NCBI GenBank assembly: GCA_032622095.1
Contig: CP136061.1
Span: 173,233,107 to 173,297,106 of the forward strand
DNA length: 64,000 nt
Source: Siphonodentalium dalli
Taxonomy: Eukaryota > Mollusca > Scaphopoda > Gadilida > Siphonodentaliidae
Reading direction: 5' to 3'
The translations under genes were made by a program, and so were the position numbers. Positions 26,241-37,800 of this stretch are shown here, piece by piece (position 1 is the stretch's first letter; every line of letters begins with the position of its first letter). The notes beneath the pieces were generated by a model that had not been told where the DNA came from, made no database searches, and worked only from the letters and a program-made list of their open reading frames with translations.

Positions 26241-28640
26241 GCCATTCATACCTTCCAGACTTGCATATACATAATTCATAATCATATATTAACTTTGTGA
26301 GAGAAAAATCCAATAGTTCTGGTAATGTCAGTGGTTACAATAGTAACTATTAACCAAGGTGTATCAGCAATGTTAGTATTCAATGTAGAAGGCATATAAG
26401 TCGATTTTATCTATCAACCACAACTTGTAAGTGATTGCACGGCGGGCTGGGGCAATATATCTACTCCCCCCATAATTTAGCCGCCATTTTGCCGGTCATT
26501 TTTAGTCAAAATGACGATTTTGGTTCCATTGAGTTGGAATATTTATAAGTAAATGTATGCCTCACTTACATTGCACAGTTCTGCTCATTTTTTCCAAAGG
26601 TCAGTTAACATACATGTATAAAATATATCATAAATGCGGGTTACAATGTGCGGCGATGGATTCAATTTTGAAATCCAAAATAGCTGCTGGCAGTCATGTT
26701 TTTTAACGGAGGTCACCCAGATGATTGGTATGAAGTTTGGTGTTGAACGGATGAGGGATATGGTCTGTATGGTGTGGCAAAGGATTTAGTCATACAAAGA
26801 GTGAAATCCAAGATAGCAGCCGGCGGCCATGTTTTTCATCAAAAATGGTTCAAAAATGGTCAGAATCCATAAAAAAAAAGGCGCTGTTATACAAGGACGC
26901 CCGCCAACGGCCTCTCGCCATATTAACAGTTGAGTTTTGATAAACATCGGCTGAAAATTGAGAAAAGGGAATGGAAAAAGACCACGGCCTGAAGGGATCT
27001 ACAATCTAGATCAAAAGACATGGGGTGTGACAACGACCGTACTATCAGGGAGTACCGGTACACAGCAGTATGGATATGGACTGAGAGAATCATGCTCCCA
27101 TGAGACCTTGGGGCGTTGGTGGAAAGTTTAACGGAGAGGGTTAAATTGTACACACTAAATGAAGTTCCTGTCCCCAGACAAAAAGGGGCATAACCCTTTT
27201 TCGAATTTTACTTGTATTTTTATGATCCACATGTCACATCTGAGTCGAAAAGGGACATATCTCCGTCAAAAATGGTTGGACCAGACCCATATTTTGGTGT
27301 GGATCAAGTGGGAGGGTTCAGTTGAAAATTCCAAGGCAGACACTCCCAGCGGAGACCATCTAGCCACGTCTCCGATCATAGAACAACGTGTTTTTCATGT
27401 TTGCATGGATAGGACAGAATCGAATTACATGGAATAGTACAACAGGTATAATTAATTTATGTGGTTGCCTTTTTCGGTAATAATATGTTACCCATGTGGA
27501 TTTTAGCATTCGATAATCTTCTAAAGTCTACTGAAGTTGACAGAAATGTTACTATGTCAGTGATCAAATTTGAAACAGTTGCTATGGAAACAAGTACATT
27601 GGGTCCACCCAACATATTATTTGTAATGGACATGTATAACTAACTTACCCCGCGGATAGTATTACGCATTGAAGTATTTCTGAACGAAATTGAGGAAGTA
27701 ATACACAAAAAGTCAATTAAATTGGATTTTGTGACATTATTTGGGATAATGGTTGTCATGGAAACCATAATTATGTTCATATAAGTCAATATTTTACCTC
27801 CGAAGTGAATGATTTTCTGATATAGGACATGTTGGTGGAATTAATTCTGAGAAATTATTCGCAAAGCCTTATCATTTTCATTCGAAAATGGTAATGTTGC
27901 GATATTTTCGCTAACAGTTGCCATGGCAACAAGATATATGTTGTGTATTAAAATTACCAACTCAACCCAAAAACTCTAATACTAATATTAACCCAACACA
28001 ATCGCTCTATATTTACGTCGTATGACTATATTTAATATTTATTTGTGAGGGTAAAATTAAAATTCACTGTATTTATCTTTAGCATAGTCCAGGCCGTAAT
28101 TGCATAAAAAGTGGTATCTAAAAAATGTGATGATCTAAACTTAAGGTTATCAAAAGTAAACAACGACCATATGAAATAAAGTATATCATATACCAAATTG
28201 AACATGGTGGTGATGCCCTATTTGTTTGTGCATTTATGAAAGGGAATGCCTTTTGACTAAAGCATGAGGGTTGGCGGCATATGAGACCATCAATAAAAAA
28301 TAGACAGAAAAATGATATATTTTCCAATGACCTTGACCTTAGTGGTTGACCTTGACCCTACATGTCATAGTGTCCCAGTTCAGTTGATGGACCATTGATT
28401 GCACTATGAGTTCACATCATTTATTCAAACACACGTCTAACTGTTTCCATACTGGGGCATTTTTTCACTTTTCCCCAAATATTTTATGACGTTATCATGG
28501 AAACCAGAAATTCTCCTGAACCATGACCTGCAGCCCGGGCACCCCCCTCTAAAAAAAATTCCCATTTTACATATCCGCAAAGTTTCATGCTTTAATCCGG
28601 TCTGTCACGATTTTGCTAAATTTTGACCCTAAGCCACCGG

Positions 28641-31100
28641 GCTAATGTGTTCTATTGGATATAACCGATAACAAACGCTCAATTCTTGTTCAGGAAATGA
28701 TTGTCGAACGTATTTTTATTGTGTAACTGTAATTGTGACCAATCGGAATAACGATTATTCAACTCACAAAGCACCGGAATGACTCAGTAAACCACCGGCA
28801 TACACATGTAGACCTATTTTATGGTCGTTTTCTTCGATTTGGTATGTTATTAATGATATTTTCATGTTGCATTGACTTCAGGAATGTATTGAGGAACAGG
28901 TGTTCAAAGTTACAATATACAGTATATTCAGTATTAAGTCGGTAATACGCCGTTGAAGTGACGAATTTCCCAAAAAAACGCAAAATATCGAGGAATTTAT
29001 TTATATTACTGGGCAGTATGCCAATATAGTGGCATAATATTACAACATATATATTACTCACCTTCTTTGCCACGTCCATCCTGTATACATTCGTCCAATA
29101 TTTGCGTTTAAAACATTACTAAAATGCGTGTTTATTACCCACGCATGTCATAACTGTCGCACAATGAGCAAAATGTGACAGAACACCAGAATATTTGCTC
29201 GCTAAGCACATAAATATTGCTCGGGAGAGCACCACATTTCTAGGAATAGATCCTCCACAGTGCACAAATGATGTCATGAATTGCACAATTCTGTGACTTG
29301 ATACATTGTCTGTGGGGATATTGCTGGTTAACCCTAGTTCTGCTATGAATCTTCTGGATATGTGTGTATTGTTTGTGGAAGATAAATTAAATAACTCAGT
29401 GATCCATAGAGATATAAATATATATAAAATATATTTCCACCCCGCCCCACCCTGTGGGTTGTAACTTTGGCAATTCCAACTCTTGCAAATTTCTAGATAT
29501 AGAAAACAAATGCTATTTATATCGTAGATCATGCCATGAATCTCTAATCTGGCTAACGCCCGCAGATATCATATTCCACCAGTACAAAACATGGATTTTT
29601 ATTTTATTTTCTGACCCGTTATGACAGGAAACTTTATAAATAACATTGAACAAACAAGGCAGGGAATATAATTCTTTGTCAATATATATATATTATATAT
29701 ATACTTGTTTCTCAATAATCTACTTCACATTAGGGGGTTGAGATTGCAAGCTTTTCTGTGACTTTTGTGAGCCGATATCGCAATAATCATTGAATTAATT
29801 ACCCAGGAGAAATTCCATAATTGTAAGCGACGCAAAGGAAATCATTCACAAAGTCACTTATATCGTGCAATTTCGAGATGGGACCTTCACGTACAGTGAA
29901 GTACATTATTCAGGAACAGGTGATAACTAAGAAATATATTCCCTGTGTTATTCTTTCGAATATAAGTTTCCCTGTCAAAACTTCAAAAAGTTCCAAGGTT
30001 TTGAACTGGTGGAATATGATGTCGACCACACTTGGAAAACTCGAATTGCACAAGAACTTTAATTGGGAGATATCACAAATCACTAATTTTGTCACGCTGC
30101 TGATCGACTCACCAAATAAGCCGACTAGCTGTCAGCATCACTGGGAGCATGTATGAAGATTTGCAATGTTTACGACAATACTAGGACTGGGTTTACAGTA
30201 TTATCAGAATCCGACGATGTCGCAAATATAGCACGTGCAGAGATGTGTCACCTTTTAGGCTACTGTGAACCACCTGTTTTGCGTCCATATTAAACGTGAG
30301 CTTGATAAGGAATGACAAATTGAAACGATCCACATGCCACACGGAAAGTATACTACAAACCGGGGTAGGGGAATAATTTATTTGAGTCTTTATTCTTCTA
30401 TTGATACTGGTTTGCACATTAAACGGTGACCAATGACATAAACGAAGACAAATTATCTAATCGCAAAATTACTCATACAAAATCAAAATGTGCATTGTTT
30501 ACGGCAGAACTGGATTACGGTATAATTTCATAATTCGACAATGCAGCAAATTAAGGAGGAGGTCAAGTGACTAATTTTGAATGGACATTTCCATGCAAAT
30601 CTCCGCAGTAAAAGTTACAAATTGCAGATGTACCATGCAAAGTACCATGTAGGCCTGTATTATATATATACTTTATATTTGTCCAATTTAGTGCAGTATT
30701 GAAAACAGTACACGTTTATCTGGCTTAGAATTTGTTCCATTGAGAAAGTTTTTTATTGATTTTTCGTGTTGCAATTCCAGAAATAAGTTCTCAAAAATAA
30801 TTTATAGCCAAAATTGCCTATTTAACCGCCAGTTAAAAGGTTATGTCTGTTTAATCATATGGCTGCTTTAGTTCCCAAACAATGCTTGATATATAACTTT
30901 TGCTGGGGTGTTCCCCTTAATAGCACTTGCTCCACGAGATATTCAGGGCTTTGTCACCCACGGTGACGGATTTGCGGCCACATAAAAATGTAGGATTGAA
31001 GTCTGACACGGAAAATAGCCTGTGTTGCCTATAATATAAACCGGGGTCTGGGAAAAATTTATTTGGGACTTTAATCTTCTATTCATAAAAGTTCATTAAA
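28641..31100. other. No gene seen; diverged direct repeats
   Basis: A TA-rich microsatellite lies at about 29675-29712. Blocks near 30145-30430 (TTGCAATGTTTACGACA; AACCGGGGT; CATTAAACGG) recur diverged at about 30488-31102. None of the frames, including the 137-codon minus-strand one at 29119-29532, resembles a known protein. Confidence 0.5.
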
Positions 31101-31441
31101 CGGAGTTTGAATTGTCCGATATTAACCAAATCAGAGATTTTAGCGGATCGGATAAATTTACTAATATACAAAACTCCAATCACATCGTAGTTTTCATATC
31201 GGGGGAAAAACTCCTTTCAAATCTGATAAAATTGGAGTTTTCACATCGTAGTTTTCATATCGAAAAAAACTCCAATGACATCGGAGTTTTGTTAAGTGTT
31301 CATCAGAATTTTCACCGGAATTCATCGGAGTTCTTGACCGGAGAAAAACTCCGATCTGAGATATTCCAATTAAATTAAAACTCTGATTAAAAACTCACAT
31401 CTCTGGTGGAAATTCCGGGCTAATTGGACAAACTCCCTCTA
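31101..31441. mobile_element. Short element with D-like end and CTCCGAT motifs
   Basis: AAAACTCC and CATCGGAG words are iterated throughout. The right end, read inward, is AGGGAGTTTGTCCAATTAGC and is similar to the family D end (AGGGACCTTGTCAAATTAC). The left end (AGTTTGAATTGTCC) is a weaker match. It splits a sequence that occurs uninterrupted at 30410-30430 (CATTAAACGGTGACC). A clean target duplication was not seen. Confidence 0.5.
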
Positions 31442-31760
31442 AGTATATATATAATACAGGCCTACATGGGACTTTAAAAAATTAAATCATGTGTTGCCAG
31501 ACCAATAGTGAATTACTCAGGTGCTGCGATCATTAGCGACGTTATATTTGAGTAACGTTCTGATCGGTAGATTCCGTACCGATTGTGACGGTTACAAATT
31601 GACATAATCGGTACCGATTTCACCGATTGACGCGTTCAAAAACGTCGTTTCTACGTTGTAATCGGTATTTTATTGGTAGAAATGACTTCCACAATGCGTC
31701 GTCAATCGGATAAATCGCTGTTTTTGCCCATTTTACCGATTTTAGTTTTGAGATGACCCC
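31442..31760. mobile_element. Family B terminal fragment B2
   Basis: This is the reverse-complement counterpart of about 19786-20095 in B1, including the AATCGGTACCGATT-type motifs and the terminal AGTTTTGAGATGACCCC. The following bases are TTTAG, so a TWA duplication is not evident. Only one end is present. The DIRS-like sequence begins just beyond it. Confidence 0.7.
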
Positions 31761-31807
31761 TTTAGTCCTCATCTATAAAAAGCATTTACACAATTTGGTC
31801 ACAATCA

Positions 31808-32120
31808 CATGCTTCTCGTGCGCAACCACAGCCTACTCATCCAGTTTACTGCCAGCCTCATCCTGGTTTGGCTTGGTCTTCCTCCGTTACTGCCGGTTCT
31901 TCTGCAGTCAGTACCAGTTCTGCCAGCTGCATTACGTCTCCGTCCAGTGGCTCCGTCACATGCATCTCGTGCGCAACCACAGCCTACTCATCCAGTTTAC
32001 TGCCAGCCTCATCCTGGTTTGGCTTGGTCTTCCTCCGTTACTGTCGGTTCTTCTGCAGTCAGTACCAGTTCTGCCAGCTGCATTACGTCTCCGCGTCCAG
32101 TGGCTCTGCTTCGGTTCCTA
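31808..32120 (+). repeat. ~153-bp tandem duplication inside the Gag-like frame
   Basis: Two close copies (about 31808-31960 and 31961-32112) share GCGCAACCACAGCCTACTCA and TTCTGCAGTCAGTACCAGTT. A diverged third copy follows at about 32160-32290. The period is a multiple of 3, so the duplication lengthens the Ser/Pro/Thr-rich region without breaking the frame. Confidence 0.75.
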
Positions 32121-33490
32121 ATCGCAGAGGCCGCCCACCAGCAGCACCATATCAAGTTCATCATCAGCCTACACATCCGGTTACCTTCCAGCCTCATTCT
32201 GGGTTGTCTTGGACTCCCTCTGTTCCTGTTGGTTTTTCTCCAACCGGTATCAGTTCTGCCACATCTCCATCCAGTGGCTCTCTCCCAGTGTCTTACGCTG
32301 AGCTGTCTTGGACTTCAACCATACCTATGGGTTATACTCATACCAGTTCGAGCTCTGCCACATTTAGTACATCATCCTGTGGCTCTGTTCCGCTGACTCA
32401 TACTGTTCCAGCATTACCAGTGACGGTGATGTCAACTTCGTTCGCGGGTGGCATTGGACAGCCTATCAGTCAGCCTTTTCTTCCATTGCCGGTCTCCGGT
32501 CTGACTTTTCCTGCCGCTTCGATTCAGCCTTCAGCCTACCAACAACATTCATCACCCCCGGGACTTCAGTTGCCGTTCCCTCCGGGAACAGTGCCCAACC
32601 AACATGACTTTTCGATGCCGGGCAATACCGTCATGCCTCATCCGATTGATGGTCTGCATACACTCCCAGCTTCACCTCGAACCAGCCCGCTGTTCAACTC
32701 TGACATTCCTACCAGCATCCAAGCTTCTGCGTCCGGTACGCCACTCTTAGACTTTGTGTCTTTAGCATCACCACTAGATGCTCATGTTCCAAACAAATTA
32801 CGTGCTCAGATTCGGGCTGACGAATTCGTCCCTATGATCTCTCTATTGCCCGACTACGAACACAATCCAACCGCATTTTCATTTGACATGGGATATCCGG
32901 GCGTTCAGGCATTTCTGACGCCTCCAAAACCTCCGAAAACAATTTCAGACATAAATCAGTGGCTTGATGCTTTTATCGTTTTCACAATTATTTACATTTC
33001 ACGTCACCCTGAACAAATTACTAAACTACTCAGCTACATGATGCGTATTCGAAAGATGGCTCGTACAGGTTATAACTGGGCTTCATATGATCGCCAGTTT
33101 CGGCTGATGAGGCAGTTCAACCCAAGTCTCTCATGGGACCATATCCAATGGGAGTTGTATATGCAAACTGCTCCAATGCAAACCGCTCCACGGTTTCCAA
33201 CTTTTTCAGCCAACAATCCAGAACGAGCAAAGCCGCATTTTCAAAATTCCACCAATCGTGCGTGTCAACCCATTCCGAACGGGTTTTGTTGGGACTTTCA
33301 TCGGGGAAAAAATTGCTCCGGATGCAATTTTTCCCATTCCTGCTTTTTCTGCAAACAGCAGCATAGCTTCATTCGATGCCCGCGTCGAAATAAAAACCGT
33401 TCAGGCAATTTCAACACACAACAAAACAATCAAGCCAATCGCGTCAATCAAAAACGTCCGAACACCAATACGGGTCCGAATGTTAAATGA
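31868..33490 (+). CDS. Gag-like protein of a DIRS-type retrotransposon
   Basis: This 540-codon frame precedes and slightly overlaps the reverse transcriptase. The first ~280 residues are Ser/Pro/Thr-rich and low complexity, partly from the tandem duplication. A more structured part follows (about 300-440). The C-terminus has a metal-binding cluster at C474, C483, C486, H490, then C492, C495, H499 and C504, that is a CCCH-like finger followed by C-x2-C-x3-H-x4-C. Such paired fingers are common in the first ORF of animal DIRS elements (family knowledge), where the protein is thought to bind element RNA and form particles. The first codon of the open stretch is TTG, so the true start is unresolved. 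The downstream RT uses a different frame, so overlap or frameshifted translation is implied. The frame is open throughout, but the element as a whole is dead. Confidence 0.7.
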   Translation: MAWSSSVTAGSSAVSTSSASCITSPSSGSVTCISCATTAYSSSLLPASSWFGLVFLRYCRFFCSQYQFCQLHYVSASSGSASVPNRRGRPPAAPYQVHHQPTHPVTFQPHSGLSWTPSVPVGFSPTGISSATSPSSGSLPVSYAELSWTSTIPMGYTHTSSSSATFSTSSCGSVPLTHTVPALPVTVMSTSFAGGIGQPISQPFLPLPVSGLTFPAASIQPSAYQQHSSPPGLQLPFPPGTVPNQHDFSMPGNTVMPHPIDGLHTLPASPRTSPLFNSDIPTSIQASASGTPLLDFVSLASPLDAHVPNKLRAQIRADEFVPMISLLPDYEHNPTAFSFDMGYPGVQAFLTPPKPPKTISDINQWLDAFIVFTIIYISRHPEQITKLLSYMMRIRKMARTGYNWASYDRQFRLMRQFNPSLSWDHIQWELYMQTAPMQTAPRFPTFSANNPERAKPHFQNSTNRACQPIPNGFCWDFHRGKNCSGCNFSHSCFFCKQQHSFIRCPRRNKNRSGNFNTQQNNQANRVNQKRPNTNTGPNVK

Positions 33491-34816
33491 AATGTTATCA
33501 GGTTACAGTCAACGAAAACGTGATTTCTTAATTGATGGATTCACAAATGGTTTCCGATTGGGTGTCAGGGGTGAAATATCGTCTCGCGAACCAAAAAACT
33601 TGAAATCGGCTTTAGAATTTCCTGAAGCAGTTCGTCGCAAACTATCACATTAACTGTTGTTGGGTAGAATTGCAGGGCCTTTTAACACTCCTCCTTTTAA
33701 CGACCTTATAATCTCTCCAATCGGGGTTGTTCCCAAAAAACAACCTGGGGAATTTCGTCTAATCCATCATCTGTCCTTTCCCGAGGGCGACTCCGTAAAT
33801 GATCATATACTCCCAGAGTACAAGTCAGTTTCTTACTCTTCGGTCCAAAATGCTATCGACATCATTCAGAAGCTTCCAAAAGGCTGCTTCTGTTCAAAAA
33901 TTGATGTACTTTCTGCATTTAGGGTTCTCGCATCGCATCCTGACGATTATAGCCTCCTAGGTTTCAAATTTGAAGGGAAATATTATTTTGATAAATGTAT
34001 GCCGATGGGGGCTTCTTCAAGCTGTCATAATTTTGAGGCTTTCAGCTCCTCATTGGAGTGGATAGCTCAAAACAAATTAGCTATACGTCATTCCGTCCAC
34101 TATTTAGACGATTTTATTCTCCTGGCTTCATCGGAATCCATTTGTGAGGCGTATTTATCATCCTTCTTAACCATGTGTCATAATCTAGGTGTTCCCATTG
34201 CACATGACAAAACTGTGTCACCTACTACATGTATCACATTTTTAGGTATCCAGCTGGACACAATTAACATGTCTGCCTCTCTACCGCGTGACAAAGTACA
34301 GCTATGCATTTCAAAAATTGAAGTCTTAATAGGCAAAAACAAAGTGCCGTTACGTGAACTTTTGTCAATTATAGGTCTATTGAATTTCACTTGTTCTGTC
34401 ATTCAGCCCGGGAGAGTTTTTCTCCGTCGATTAATCAACCGAACGATTGGAATTAAGAAATTACATCATCGTATTAGAATCACAAACGATGTCAGGGAGG
34501 ACTTGCATATCTGGCTTCTTTTTATTAGACATTTCAACGGTACGTCTCTTTTCCTAAACCGGCAGTGGGCAACGTCCCGCACACTATCATTCTATACAGA
34601 CGCAGCTGCTTCTGTGGGTTTTAGCGCCATTTTTCATAATGAGTACTTTGCGGCTAAATGGTCTGACCGTGAAAAAACTTTGAATATACCTGTCCTTGAA
34701 TTATATCCAATAGTGCTAGGGTTACATATATGGGCATATACTTTAAAAAATAGCTGCCTATTATTCTACTGCGATAATATTGCGGTGGTTTCTATCATAA
34801 ACAAGCAAACAACTAA
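33462..34816 (+). pseudogene. DIRS-type reverse transcriptase with partial RNase H, interrupted
   Basis: The frame carries the expected order for DIRS RT: TPIRV near 33462, LGRIAGPF, SPIGVVPKK, FRLIHHLSFPEGDSVND, KIDVLSAFR, YFDKCMPMGASSSCHNFE, and the catalytic HYLDDF (YLDD at 34101-34112). FLGIQLDT and RVFLRRLI follow. RNase H starts at SFYTDAAASVGFSAIF and continues with LELYPI and FYCDNIAVVSIINKQ, then is cut at 34816 by the family A element. A TAA at 33651-33653 breaks the frame inside the RT N-terminal part, just before LLLGRIAG. No tyrosine recombinase, which complete DIRS elements have downstream, is seen. This is therefore a broken copy. YLDD and the RIAGPF/FRLIHHLS motifs favour DIRS over Gypsy. 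Confidence 0.85.
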
Positions 34817-37800
34817 GGGGTCATCTCAAAACTACTATCGGGATCCCGATAGATATCCCGATAGGATTCCGATAACTCAAAACTATCTTCTAAATTTCCC
34901 GATAGATTCCGATAGAGCGGTCACCATTTCCCGAAAATATTCCGATACCGCATCTAAATATTCCGATAACGCGCTGATTTCCCGAAAATTTCCCGAAAAC
35001 TTTCCGAAAGTAACGTAGCGTATTACCAACTTTCCGATAATTTACCCATTTATATCAAGAACAATTAGGCCTATGACTGTTTTGATAATCGGCGAATCGA
35101 GCATGTTTGTTTATGTTTCCGGTTCTATTTGTTGTCATTACTTTTGGATTCGTCCACAGCCTCCTTCGTAAGCATATTTTTATTGGGGTGGAAGCTTGGT
35201 TAAAAGAATTAAAACTCTACACGTTTCAAGTTTTGATTCCAAGTTATTAAATTGTCCATTGAATTCTTTTTGTATATTATTCATACAGCACATATCTCCT
35301 AGAAACGCTCTGAAGGAAACATAAAAAGAAATGGTTTCATACAGGTAGTATCCCTTCAACACTAGCAATAGACTGTTCCAAAGTGAACGTGATAAAAAAT
35401 TAAAATATATATTTGATAAAACTCTTTTGGCCCTAGAAATGTTCTCAAACAAAACTGTCATTTGATTTGATTTTTTCCCTCATTCATCACAAGATCATAT
35501 GAATAATATTTTATTTTAATACACTGAGTGAGCAATTTTGAGAATTAAATAAAGTTTTGATCGAAAAGTTCGACAACATTTTCGATTTTCTCTTCAGATA
35601 CACGTCCCGACATCACGCCAATTCAGCCCAATATTGTTGGCACGGGGATTGCCTGGATTAGTACCCAAATAAATTGTGTTGTTAAAGCGCATTGGCAAAT
35701 ACATAATCTTGAGTATATTCTCCACACTATAATCGAAAAATACAAAGGAATGGACCCATGATTCAATCAAAATTGTTTATTTAAAAAACACTCCCGCTAA
35801 GAAACCCCCACTGATGACGTGCGCAAAAAATATGTACCTACAGTAAACACGTGTCAAACTGTTGGAAATTGGGGCGCACAATGGGGACTCATTTTATCAT
35901 GGCTATATCTATTACCCATTCGGTAATTCATAAATGACATTCATTGCAAATTCAAACAGAATATATCTTAGATTTAGTATTAGTATCAATTGACCATTTA
36001 TCGAATGTTGCCATTGAACTTATTGATCAGCTGATGACGATGAAAAAATCTAGGAACCTTGTCGACGTCATAGCAGCAATGATAAAATACTGTAGCACAA
36101 ATTTAATGTGCATCGGCCGTTTTGTTCTCTCGTTTGATTAATAACATTATTATTCTGCGCGCATTGACAATTACATAATCTTGAGTATATTCTCCACAAT
36201 GTAATCTAAAAATACAAAGGAATGGACACACGATTCAATCCAAATGGTTTATTTAAAAAACACTCCCGCCAAAAAAGATCAAGAAACGCCCACCGATAAC
36301 GAGCGCAGAAATTTTTACCTGCGAAAACGTGGTGTTGGAATGTGGGGCGCACAATGGGGACTGTCATCTATCATGCCTACAACTATAATAGCCATTCGGT
36401 AATAAATAAATGACATTCATTGCAAATTCAAACATAATATATCTTAGATTTAATGTTAGTATCAATTGACCATTTATCGAGTGTTTCCATTGAACTTATT
36501 GATCAGCTGATGACGATGAAAACACATCGGAACCTTGCCGACGTCAGCGCAACAATAATAAAATACTGAAAAGCACAAATGTGCATCGATCGGCCGTTTT
36601 GTTCTCTTGGTAGATTAATAAAATTATTATTCTCCGCGCATTAACACTGCCAAATACTCAAGTAAATTGGCCATATCATGATGTGAAAAATCAAAGAAAT
36701 AACATTGTATAACATTAGTTACTTTTATTTGAACACAAGAGTTCACGAGACAAACGCGGCTATTTTTAAATTGAAAGTGCGCAAATCAATTCCGATTAGT
36801 GCTGCATTACCACGAATTACTTATCGGAACTGTCTTGTCATTTTATATTGAATATGATTGCTCAAAATTTCACTAAGAGAAAGCACTTTCTCGATCGTAA
36901 GATACAATGTAGGCACGAAAGAATTGTTTAATTTATTAATTGCACAAGATGTGTGCGGTGCGAATGTATTGACTGCAATGTCAAGGTCAAAAACCGGTGC
37001 GTTGTAAATTGAAGTAAACAAAAAAACACGTGCGTTGTAATCGATGGCACAATGTTGACTAGTTTGGACTAATAATGCAGTCAATTGTAACTGAATTTAC
37101 ACGTAACTATCCAAGAGTTGATAGGCCACTTGATGATTTATTTTATGTTTCATTTCACCACGTAGCCATGGCTTAAAACATTAATAAATCACCCAATTTC
37201 GTGATATGGTTTTCCGACAGAGAAATTGAAACTGAAAGTCACATTGATCTGTTGATAAAACAAAACTTACCTTTCGTTTGTTTATTACATTTATTGTTAT
37301 AAAATATAAATATAAAACCTACTAAATATTCACCATACTATCATGCTTGGGGAGGGGGATTCACAACTCTGATTTTTTTTTTACTCCCAGTCCCCATCCA
37401 TACAGATGAACATAATTTCATAAATCAGGAGCCACATAACATTTAGTAATAATACATGTTTTTCCCCAAAAACTTTGACGTCACCTGAAAGTTCTGTTGG
37501 CTGGAGGTAATATTACTGTTGGGTAAAGGGTTAATATCGAAAGTAAACTAAATAAAAGTTAGCAAGACATCTTTTTGAAAGAAAAAAATGACGAAATATA
37601 GGAGCAGGCCTACTACAAATAAATCGCATCGTGTTACCTTGACCTTGATGATGCAATCGTGAAATTCGACACTGTCAACATAATTAGGCTATGTTCAACT
37701 TATCGAAATAATCAATGCAGCATTATAATTAGTAGTAATTACAGAAAACGAAATTAATGTAGAATATGAAAAGCAGCCCATGCACACATTTAATTGCCAG

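Larger units (their letters stand above)
22060..28640. repeat. 6.6-kb foldback-like inverted repeat
   Basis: Two separate arm pairs share nearly the same axis (about 25.25-25.35 kb). The outer pair is 22060-22380 with 28310-28640 (GACTGGGCGGATTAAAGCATG; AAGGTCAAGGTCAT; GGGTGCCCGG). The inner pair is 23870-24215 with 26283-26610 (GTTACTATTGTAACCACTGA; GGCAATATATCT; AAGTCGATTTTAT). Between them, repeated CCATGGCAAC blocks are more diverged. The centre is a minisatellite. No transposase frame is present. It resembles a foldback element, with long inverted repeats enclosing tandem repeats, but class and exact ends are undetermined. Confidence 0.65.

Noticed and set aside
31753-32396. Leu-rich frames of 122 and 195 codons overlapping the Gag-like ORF
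   Set aside because: Alternative frames of the same tandem duplication; the frame carrying the zinc fingers is the supported one.
33657-35018. Treating the RT frame as a complete 453-codon protein
   Set aside because: The last ~65 codons are family A repeat sequence, and the RT starts upstream of an in-frame TAA; the frame limits are artefacts.
37490-37535. GTAAAGGGTTAA as a piggyBac end inside A2
   Set aside because: The sequence looks like a TTAA insertion compared with A1 and A3, but no matching TTAACCC left end was found.
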